This document shows positions 51,001 to 63,000 of a stretch of 64,000 nt of DNA, in pieces. A program made the position numbers and the translations under genes. The notes under the pieces are model-generated. The model searched no databases and was not told the DNA's origin. It saw only the letters and a program-made list of their open reading frames with translations. The stretch is from Symsagittifera roscoffensis (lineage: Eukaryota; Xenacoelomorpha; Acoela; Convolutidae), in contig NC_087067.1 of assembly GCF_963678635.1 (NCBI RefSeq), positions 20,022,596 through 20,086,595 on the forward strand. Direction: 5' to 3'. Within the stretch, counting starts at the first letter, position 1. Every line of letters begins with the position of its first letter.

Positions 51001-54000
51001 AATTTTTCCATTACAATTTTGTCTATATCATTTGTAATGTAAGCAGGGCAATTTTAGCTCAATTCAAAATGCACAAAAATATTCATAAAAAATTTGAGAA
51101 AAAACAATAAAATACTTAAAAAAAGATTGGTGTTTTTGAAAATGTTTCGACTTACAAATTTAAAAAAAGTAAATAAGTTAAGCCTTTTGAATTCCGTTTT
51201 TGATTAAAAAATTTTTCACGATTCTTGAAGTAAATGATTCGAGAGACTAACAAGCGTTCTGTTTAGCAATTTTTTCAGAGTAAACATAAAAACAGTTTTC
51301 AAGACAAACTGCAAAAAATTAAATTGAAACTTGAGAATTCAGAATGTGATTTTTAAAAAGCTACGAAAAAATGAAACAACCTAATTATGCATCTCCAAAT
51401 CAATCGTAGAAAATTAAAACATTCTATTTTAGATATAAACAAGACTGCTCATACATCAGAGTGAAACATCGGGGTGTTCCAGTTGCAATTTGAGTCAATA
51501 TAAAAGTTTTATGGGAGTCAAACTGACGAAATGATCAAAAAAAAAATAGTTAAAAGATTATACGGTTTTTTAAAAAATTTTCTTCAATTTATCCCCCAAC
51601 ACGCTAGTGTAAACTAAATCGAAATGTACTTAGTGTCTTGTTATTTATTGATACGACAAAATGGCTTGCCTCATTTCTATTTGGATGCATATATCTGCCG
51701 CTTACGCGTGTTATAAGAACGCAACGCATTGCGGTTTAATTATCCCAAATTAGCAATTTGCAAACGGCCATAACTCAACGAAAAATGGTCACCGGTGAAA
51801 TTTTTTTCAAGACAACAAAATCTCTTAGATGGCATACAAAGGTTCAGACAAAAACAGTAAAAAAAACTACCCCTAGCACAATTATTCCACTTTTTCGTCT
51901 AAAGTCGGACAATAATCATGCCGTTGAAAGTTTGTAAATCATAAGTTTTCAATCAATCAGAATGCAGTAATTTTGAAAAAAGTAGAAATAAATTAAGATG
52001 ACTAGATAATTCACCGCTTATATTGCTGCTTTAGCGTTAATAGCGCAATAATATCTCGTGTTAGTTACCCAAAATGGTTAAACTGGCAGCCAAAAAGCGT
52101 ACATCTTGACAAAAAAATCACAAGTGAAACGTCTTGTCAATTTTGAGCTCAGATCAACAATATTTTTCGAAGGATATAAAAAAATCGTATAAATGGCTAG
52201 ATATCCAATCAATAATTAGAATGGGTGAGGCAAGTTAGAAGGCAGTCGTCGGAGCATTGAAAGCGGTTTCTGTCTAATTCTAACAACCTTCCGAATTTTT
52301 TGGAAAAAAAAATTCGAAAAAAATTCTTCAAAAGATAGTTTTTTCGCAGATTTCAAATAAGAATTGTTTGCTTAGAGGATATAAAACGTTTTAGGAAATG
52401 TTTTTAATATGTTCATTTTGTTGTTACAGGGCTCTCAGCCGTTGGCTGGCTATGTTTTAACCTTCAATAACATAGCATAGTAGTAGCAGAGCCATTTTTT
52501 CAGCACCAAACTTGAGCATCGTATTAAGGTAACTGGGTTGCATTGGAAGATTTTGGCCACTTTTAGTGTAGTAAAATTTCTCCTAATAAAAGAAATAAAC
52601 TTCAAACGAATTTTCGTGGACCCATATCTGAAATTGCGAAACGAATAATTGAAAATGTTTTTCAACATGTAAAATTTCATCAAAACTTCATCGAAAATCA
52701 TCTGGATCAGTTCTTGTTTTTTCAAACTTCTCTAAATCTCTTCTAATTTTAGTAAGCAATAAAAAAAACAATAATTTGACATTTGACATTTATTTCAAGC
52801 AATTAGTTTTCAAGGTGGAAAATACTCGTACAGCAGTTATCGAGCTGCAAAAAAATTAGTTTACGCGAAACAAGTTGCCTTGATGGAAAGTTTTGGCTAG
52901 AGCTCCACCAAAAATGTCTGATTAGAGGACTTTAAAACCAAACTTCAACTTTGAATAGCGGATTTTTTCAGGGTTTGTTTCGTTAAATTGCTGATTTGAA
53001 AAAAACTGTACTCCCTAAATTTTTCGAATAAAAGAGTTTCAAAGGTTTTTGCTATTGAATTTTATTAACTGAACAAAATTTCTCTAATAGTTTGTAGTCC
53101 ATGTCAAACTTGAATAAAAAATTTCCCAAAACAGGTACACTAATGGGTTTGTAAATGAATTCTAGGAACATGATGGACAGATTTTCCCGCAAGGCAAACC
53201 GTAGCGCAACACGCTGTCAAAAATTTGGAGTTTAAGAACCGCTCAAAGCATGTAAGAATACTTTTGCGGCGCTTTACAGATGCTGGATACTCAAGCAAGC
53301 GCTCTTCAAATGCTAAACTCTTATGACTTATACATCTTTTGTATTGCGCAAAGCTTTATACAATATGTGACTCGATCAAGTGTTTGAAGATTCCCTTCTG
53401 TTCTAGTATGGATAGACATGGATATGGTGGAAGCGAATATGATGATCTGGGTCTACGAGATGACCTGCAAAGTGACAGAATACTCTCTCATAAGTGTTAG
53501 CTGTGAATCGGAGGAGTTCAGCGAATGCCCAGTTAGTAGTTTGAATGATATTGCTAACTCAGTTAGAACTTCCATCTAGCAAACAAGAGGTAGCAGGTTC
53601 GAGGCCCACCATTGCCATTTCTCTTTGCTTGATGAAAAACAGCATCTGGGGTTTTATTTTTATTGCAGTCTGTTTGACTGTCACTCAATGTTAAGAGGGA
53701 TTCAAGATATTTTGATCCAAAACGTCTCCGCAATGTTTTTTATTTATATTTAAACCTCCTTGGAATACCAGTCTCTCCAAAGGGCTTACGTCAAAAGCAA
53801 TCGACATTTTACAAATTTTTGTTGATCGGTCTGGCCCCTCTAAATTGCATTTATTGTGAATGATTTTGACTTGGTTCTATATTATATTGATCTTGATCAT
53901 TTTGTTCTTTTTAAACTCGATACCATTGTAGTTTTTGGCCAGGTCAAGTTGTGATCTTCCTATTGGTGGTAGTACATGGGGAGGTGTGATTTACGAGGGG

Positions 54001-57000
54001 GGGGGGGGGGGGGGCATTTTGAGGCGAGAGGTGTTATTTACTGGGGAAAATGGTCCATGGTCAAGATAGTCCTTATTTATCAGGCGAATATGGGCACAGC
54101 TTTCTGGGTGTTGATGATCTTCTGGCTGATAGCTTTCCTTGTTCTCCTCATTCTCGCTCTCTTAGTTTGCGCCAGATTGTACAAGAAGAAGAAGGCTGCC
54201 CCAATGGACGACATGGAGGACGATGACCCCCCTGAGAACATAGATGTGACTGAACAGATACTTGAGTACAGGTAGGGTACTAATCTAATGTTCTCATACC
54301 AAAACACAGATGAAAACGAATCTTTAAATCTAATGATGATCTTTCAGGCAGTATTAAATTTACTTAAGTTCCATTTTGTGACCTTTTTTTTAAATATTTT
54401 CTGCCTGAAAACAATTTTCTTGGTAAAATTATATTATTTTATATAATCATATTATTATGATGTTATATGTTTGTAGTATGTTATGATGTTATGATTTGGA
54501 GTAGGTTCCAACTGAATTTTTTCCAGAAAAAATCAAGTTCGTCTGACAAGAAAGATTTTGATTTTTTCACACCCCCACCACACGAATTCGAATTCAAATA
54601 TATATTTCAAAAGTAATGAGTGAATTTTTGCATGGTAAAATGTGACTAACTTGAGGACATTTGTTCTTCATACCTCACAACAAAACAAAAACATTTTTCC
54701 ATAATTGCGTTCAAGAAAAATATTGAAATGAAGCATTACAATGTGGAAATTGGAAAACACGCCAGACTTCGTACAATAATTGCAAGATTTTCATCTTGTT
54801 TGAAATTCTACAATTTCTAGAAATTTAAGTTAAAATACGTTTTTACGTTCAAAATTTAGAGATAACCACTGTTTCTGAAATTGTGTTCATTGCAATTCTG
54901 TTATCAAACTTGAGACCACGTTGGAGGGGCGGATCTAAAAACATGGTTCTAAATTACACTTTTTACGCAATCAAATCGAGTGATATTACATGCAGCACCA
55001 AGCAAAATTAGACTGTTAAAAAATAAACCGGATGGAAGACCTTAACTTGGGGAATTGGGATGCTAATTTTGTTCGTTGCTATTTGGCTGTTATTAATTTG
55101 CTCGCACATTGTTTCTTTTGTTTCAGAGAGTATTGTTCGGGGATGATGTTCAACTCCCGTCCAAAGACCCACCCCTACTTCACTTTTGACGTCATAGAGG
55201 AACCCCTGGAGAAGGAACCTAATATCGTCAAGTACCTCATCACTGAAGAGATATTTCTGGAAGCTGTCAGAGATGTCATCGACAACTCAGCTTACGATCA
55301 GGTACTGTATCTTGATCACATATTTTGACGTTACACTGTGCTGTAATTTGAGTTACATGAGGAAGGGATGATTGAAGTGTCTGTAAATAACAAAAACCGG
55401 AAAAATAGCTTCTCAATAGGTTCTAGATTTTGGCTGAACAAACCTAGTTTCGCGAGTTGACCTGAAACAAAAAAAGTGAACTGAAAAATATACGACAAAA
55501 AATAAGCAAAAAAAGGGAAGAATTAGGATTTACAGCAAAAAAATGATAGTCGTTTGAGGTGGTGAGGTGAGGGGGACAGGATTAAGAAGAGCCAAAAGGC
55601 GTTGGTTACTTTAGAGTTGTCACGCAATAGGTATTTCTTGCATAGGCTTAGCTCGTTTTCTTACCCAATTTCCGGTAGATTTTTCGTCGCCGGACCTTAT
55701 CTCGTCATTTTTCGATTGAAAGGGCTCAAAATAAGCCTTGAGTTTGCATTTCGTGTTCTTTTGATTCCTACTTTTGACTGAGAACACGCCCGAATATTAG
55801 CTTGCTTCTCTTTTTGTATGAGCAAAAACAAGAGAAGAACATACAATTAGTTTCCATACAAAAACAAACCATTTTTTTAAAATTAATTACAAAACTTCAA
55901 CATAAAACTTTTTATAGAAAAATGGCGCTTTTTTTCAGACCAGTTGCTTGGATCTGGTTAAAATCTGACAGAGAATAAAGAAAATACATCTATTGAAAAA
56001 GATAAAGATATTAATGAACCATGAGGAGCTGAAGGACATCGAATTATTGGAAGATCTAATAGCTGCACGAGTGAATTTCATCAAGCTAATGAAATCAGAT
56101 GAAAAAAATTAGTCAACATGGACTCGCGAAAGTACTATTTTTTATTTGGAAAGACGATCAACATGATAGATTATATAATGGATTGCACGAGGATTGGCCA
56201 CAAATATAACGAATTGCACGAGGGTGGACTATAATTTTGATAACGTAAGGAAATGCTTCAATGGTGTATTCCGGAGTGCTGCCGCTGAAGAGGGACAATA
56301 AAAATGACACAGCAGCTAAAGTCAATCCACGAAACAGTTCTTCGTGCCCATAAATGCAATTTGTCCAGCAGAAACATGGCTTAATGAATGGGAAAATTTT
56401 AATATGTTTAAAATAAAAGGTTTTAACAACGGATACTAGGAAGACTAGAGGTAGAGAACTATGAGACAGATCGGCGACAAAGTTAGTTTTATAGACCAGC
56501 TTGATAGTACATGACCAGAATCCCTTTATATCATTGTTGAAGTGACTAGAAGTAGGTTTGTAATTGCATTGGCTTATGTACCCCCGGAAAAAAGGACAAA
56601 GTAAAGGAGCTAGAGTTTCTTGCGGCTTCTAAAGTTTATTTGTTCTGATGGGAGATTTGAAAATCGTTACTTTATGGGAAAACTATCTGCAGCAATCATA
56701 CTTAGATACAATAACATCTAATGGTTTCGAACTATTGATCAAATACACTACTCGAGTAAGTGACAAATACGAAACTTGTATAGATCAAGTCAAAACCAGG
56801 ATTTTGGACAATCTAAAAATAAATGTGTTAGATGATGAACGTTTTTCCGATCGTTGTCCAGCAAAATTTTAAAAAATTTCGGAATGAAAAATGAATTGTC
56901 AAACTATACATATCGTGATATATCATTCCTTACAAAACAGTTATGCTGAAAATTTACTTGTTAATAATGAAACAAAATTTAGAAATTTCAAATCTAATTA

Positions 57001-60000
57001 GCGACCCTGACCCGGATATGGCCTATAAAATTTCAACAATAGCCATCTAAAATTTTTCAATATTTTCGCACCAATATCGAATTGGTTAAAAAAATCTAAA
57101 ACTCATGCAACTTGGTTCACAAAGTTTAAAGAACTACTTGATTAAGAGAGATAAATTGTAAAAATTATGGATGTCAGACAAAGAAAGTTACAACAGGAAA
57201 GATGATTTCCTGTATCACAGGCAAAAAATCAAAACACAAACAGGAATAGAGAAAAAGAGTAATGTTTTGATAAATTTGCAAATTTTTTGGATACCGGAGA
57301 CAAGTATTCAGCATATTAAATGAATTAAATGAATTCAGCATATTGATGACGGCAAACTCATCAAAAACTGCCCCAACCTTCATTGAAAGCGGTTATATTT
57401 CAGATACAGTGTCAATATCTAACGCTTTCAAGGACTAATTTTCTTCCATTTGAACCAAATTAGCTAATAAAGTTGACCACACAGAACCAGTGGTTCAGCT
57501 AGCAAACATGCGTCAATCGATGTATCTCTTTAACAGTTTTTTCATTGAGATAATTAATGTAAAAAATAGCTTCAAGCATAACATACATAGGGAATAGATG
57601 AAATTGGAACCTCTTACTAATCCAAAGCTGTTAAATGAGTGCACCATACTTAACTTATTTTACTAAGATCTCGTTTTATATTGGGGTTTTTCCTTAATAT
57701 TTCAAATATTCTAAAGTTTTACCACTACATAAAGATGAGATTAGAATAAATATAAATAATTATTGCCGGGTATCACTCTTAAGTAGTTGTAGTAAGCTAA
57801 TCGAAAACATAATGCACACATATTTGTACAATTATCTCGAAAATTTTGAAATTATTTATAAGGTTCAATTTGGTTTTAGGGAGACTCATGCCATGGTAGA
57901 TGCTTTAGCAGAGCTGACTGAAAGATTTAGCTAGGCGTTTATAAATTTAAGAAAATTACTTTCTTTGTTGGTTTAAAAAAAAGGCTTTCGATACGCTGAA
58001 TAATAAAATTTTTCTTGGAAAATTAGAAAGCTATGGAGTGCGTGGTAAGTGCAACAAATGGTTTGAAAGTTCTTTATCTAACAGATATCAGTGCGTACGA
58101 GTTAAGAACTGTACACCTGATTGGCTTCCGGTGAAAACGGCAATACCTCAAGTTTCCGTTTTGGGTCCTCTCTTTTCCTAGTTATAATAATCATATGCAA
58201 CACGCAGTTGTCATTTATGATCTACTTTTCATTGCAGACGACTCTAGTATGTCGTGTCAAGTTTCGATTTTAGAAGAATACCAAAAAAATTTAACGATTA
58301 TTTCCTCGTCGCTGTGTTCAAATAAATTAACCTTATGCAAGGATAAAACTGATTTAGTAAAACTTAATAAATTCAGAGATGCTTCTAATTTTAGTATCAA
58401 TCTTCTCAATATTACGTGTAAACTCAATCCTGCTGTAAATTTTTATGTGTTGTTCCTCATTAACCAAAAAAATAAATCAAAAATGGGTAGTCATTGTGGC
58501 TACATCACTCTGACAAACTATCAATCGAATATCTAGCAAGTAATTCAAAATTGATTGTTTGTGTAAGGATGCACGATTTATTGCAACCTGAACCCAATTC
58601 TGCTGATGCCACGAAAAATGAATTTCTTGATTTGTTTTAAAAGGAAATATCTTAACATTTTCAAGTTCTTTTTTAAAACAAAACACTGACAGTCCATGAG
58701 CTGTATAACTACCAAATGGCGAATTTTGTTTAGGATCTTTAAATTCAAACAATTAATCTTTTTTCTAAATATAATGTTATCTTTGATTGGTTTTGCATAC
58801 AGTACCAGAAACTCAAAATATCGAAATTTTGTTCCACCATTTTGTAATAATAGAACGAAATTATGATCGTTAACCAACAATGGATCAAATTCATTAAATA
58901 TTTTGGCTGAGAAATGAAGTCTGTGTTATTGTCCTGAAATTTAGGGTTAATTCATACTTGGAAATCATGAGTTAGTGAAAAAAAAAACATTTTCGATTAG
59001 TTTTTTAGATTGGACAGTAGATACCTTTAGTTAAATGCTGTCAAATAAATATCTTTGTTTTGAAAATCTATGCTTAAAAAATGAACCTCTGAATGTTCTT
59101 AATTTTCGAAATAGGGCCATTTTTTGAAAAAAGTTTTTGAAAATTTTTTAAAAAATCACAAAAAATTTGGACTGAAAAAAAATGTCCGAACTTCCCTTAA
59201 GAAACTACAGAACAGGAGCCGTGAAATATGTCAAACTTAAAAATAGACCGTCATTTCTAAGTAATTGTATACTAACAATTGGTTTTTCTAAAAAAGTTAA
59301 ATTTTTTTTTGTAATTCTTTTCCTATCCATTTTTTCGCTTGCTTTTTTAAAGTGCGACATAACAGACAAATTTCAGATGGACAGGATTTGTTGGTAACTT
59401 GTCGTTCATCAGAACTTGGATAAAAAATTGATAGAAAAACGTGGAGTGATTTATCATGATTATTTTTATTGTGTGTTAAATTCTGTTTGTTATTTATCTC
59501 AGAACATTATGTGTAGACTCTAAGTTGACACATCTTGTGACCTTTGTTCATTGGTTCCCTTATGAAAAATATTTGTAAGCTTGTTTTTGAACCGATGAAT
59601 GTAATGATTTAATAAATGGAGAAATAAATTTTTTCTTTCTTTCTTTGACGGACAAATGGGAAAAAAACAAAATTTTCTAAAAAGTGAATGTTTATTCCAA
59701 GTTTGAAATTAAATGCTCGTTATTTCAGGTGTGAACTCATGTGTGGTAAACAGATTTTTAAAATAAAAAAAAATTGCTTGTAAATGCTCGTTATTTCAGG
59801 TGTGAACTCATGTGTGGTAAACAGATTTTAAAATAAAAAAAAATTGCTGTATAATAAAAAAAAATTGCTTGCTATATAATTTTTTTAATGGAAAAATGTT
59901 TATTGGAGAGTTTTTATATAATTGTCTGTGCGCATGGATTGATATGAATTTGTAGGGCAAAATTTTTTTTCAAAAATGAAGACTCCCAAACAATCTTCTC

Positions 60001-63000
60001 AGAGTTTTCACGGCTCAATTGGATCCTTTCATTTCTCATGAAACAAACATGCCCACATATTTCGCTCCCCACAATCTAAACATACACAAAAGAGTGACTC
60101 GGTCGGATTATTTTACTGCTGATGATATTTTTTGCCTGATCTCGTTGTGTTTCAGGAAATAGTGAGAGAAGTGGCCTGCATAGTTGTTCTTGGAAACAGA
60201 ATGGAACTAGTTGACTTCGCTGTCATTCTTCGCAAGATGCTGAAAGAGCAGATCAAAAAATGGGAGAGAACTCACAGGGGCGAAATGGACCACGAGGCAC
60301 AACAACAGGCACGACACAGTTTTTTTTTTAATTTTACTCATCTGGTTTAAGCTTCAGTTTTTCCTGATTGGATTTTACAATTTTAAACAATTACATATGA
60401 TGCTGAGTTTTTCACTCAAAATAATAGTTTTTTTTATATGTCACTACTATGTCACTGATCCAGTTTTTTCCCATTACATACCTCTCCAGCATGTTAATGA
60501 AATTTCATAGTTCAATCAATACGCATAAATTTTTGCATTGTTTTAAAGAAATTTTAATCAGGAAATCATTTCCAAGTTTAAATAACAACTAAATAATTTT
60601 TTTTCGACAGTTATGATTTTGAAGATAAATCATTTAACCTTTAATAATTGCTTGATTTTTTAGGACACAATTTGTGTAAGACATTAGATCACTTATACTT
60701 ATCTCACACTAAAAATACTTGTCTATATATTTTTTCAGGCGCCTTTTATCGTGTACCTCTGTGCGGCATGGTACATTGTCACTTCTTATGAAGAGTTCAA
60801 AGAAAGCGAGGCATTCAAAGCCTTCTACCAACTATACTGGGACGTAGATAGACTCTGTCACAAAGGTTAACACGAGATTGCAATACTTAGATAACAAAAT
60901 GGATTTAACCATTATTATCTTTGATAGCGCGGTGGTGCGGTAGCCGGAGTATCTATTTTTTTTCCTCCAAAAAGTGGGGGTTCCAGGCCCACCAGAATTG
61001 GTTTCATTTACTTGGGGCTGAGGCAACAATAACCAGCCCCGGAAAATAATTTACAAAAATCGTACATTTAATTACGGAACTTAGTAGTTTTCTCAAACAA
61101 TTCAGTCGGATCGGTGCTTCGACTTAAATCGGATAAATTTATTGATATTTTGTATCATAAAAATTACAAACAAGAAAAATAACAACCATTTTCGCCCATG
61201 TTAATATTGCAATCCGTATCTACTAAGGATGGGTGGACGAAAATTCTGGACTGAGTGAATTTGCAATAGCGAGATTCCGCATTCTGTACACTAGTCAAGA
61301 AGTGAATGCCGAGAAGACCAAGCAGCAGGACCCCAGTATGAAGATCAGATCGACTGATGTCTGTCCTATTGTGAGGTTGAAGGTCCAAGACCACGAAAAT
61401 GCAGGTACTAAAATGAGCCAGAAAAAAAACAATAGAAATTGCTCATAAAAACTCAAAATTTTAACTTATATTTCAGGCTGTGAACGTTTGGCAAAGTGCC
61501 CAGATATATACAGATTGGCTTTTTTTATTATGAAATGACAACGATAACGTTTATGAGTTTTTTTTCCTTTTTATCTGGTATCTTCTAGTTCAAAAGCACT
61601 CTTCCATTTTCTTCCAAATATTCACTTAAAGAAAGAAAAAAGTGGAAAAGAAAAAATGTTATTTTTCTAGTTTACAGCAGACTATAACGTAAGACTTGCA
61701 TTTATTTGAAAATATATATTAAACTTACTTTAACGATAAAAAATTCACGAAGAGGCTAGGCGAGATGCCCACCCTTGAATATAGTTACAAAATGGATAGC
61801 AAAAAATAGCCACAACTATAACCTACTTGCCATTTAATTGAGCTTTGAAGGATATAACAAAAAACATAATCATAAACTCAGAGGCCGGATAGCAACATAA
61901 TTACAACAGTTACAATGAAGCAGTCACTTGTATGCACTGTAAAACGTGCTCAAAAATTTCAAAAAATCTTTAAAACGTTATTTAATCAAAAAACAGAAGG
62001 TTTTAGTTTTAGTTCGCAACCCTATTTGACATGACTCGTCAGCACCGAAATAGGGGTTGAATAATGGTTTCAAAACTAATTCTCGAATGTAAAATGGGCA
62101 AAAAACTGTCAGCAAAAGACGGAAGTTTGTATGAAAAGATATTTCATACTTCTGATTCTATTGATAAAAAGTTTTTTTTTAAGAACCGAGAACAAAACAC
62201 ACTGAAACAAGGATAGCTGGTTACTGTGCAAGTAGCTCAGAATGTTCCATCAAAAGTCTTACGAAATTACAAAAACAAATGTTTTCAAATTAGAATCGCT
62301 TTTTCTGTGTGTTGTGGTAAAAGGACCTGAACAAAAAACAAGAGCTTAAGAATATTTGACAGTCAGAATATATTTTTAAAGTTTTAAATTCCCCAAAAAT
62401 CTCTAAACTAACTCTAACAACAACCTTATTTGAGTGAAACTAAAGTTTCATAGCCTACATTAAGCAAAAAAGGCTAAAAAAAATGCTCGAATTTAGACTA
62501 AAAAACAAAAGTTTTAAACCTGTTTTTCTGGATACGGGGACCATTTTTTGGAATTTTTTTAATGTATTTTGAATAACAACTAAAAGGGCTTTTATATGAT
62601 ACATCACTCGACCCATTCACATCATTATGTATGGTACCTAATTTTGAGTGGAAAAAAAGCTAACAAGGAAAGCCGGTTACTGTGCAAGATGCACAGAATG
62701 CTCCGACTATAGTCTTTAAAAAACAACACGATAAACTACAAGTTTTGTTTTTTAAATTAGACTAGTTTTTTCTGCGTGGTCTGATAGAAGGATCAGACGC
62801 TTAATTTTTATTTAGTCATATTTGACAGTAATAATAATAAAGGCAAACAGGGCAACAGATTTGAAGAAAAAAGACTAGAAAAACGGGAAAAAGTCATAAA
62901 AAATATTTCGAAGAGCTTTTTTTTGAATTTTTGATTGCCAAAGTGTCATTAAAGTCTCCAAAAGCATTTTTTGATGAAAATCAAAAGTAAGCATAAATAA

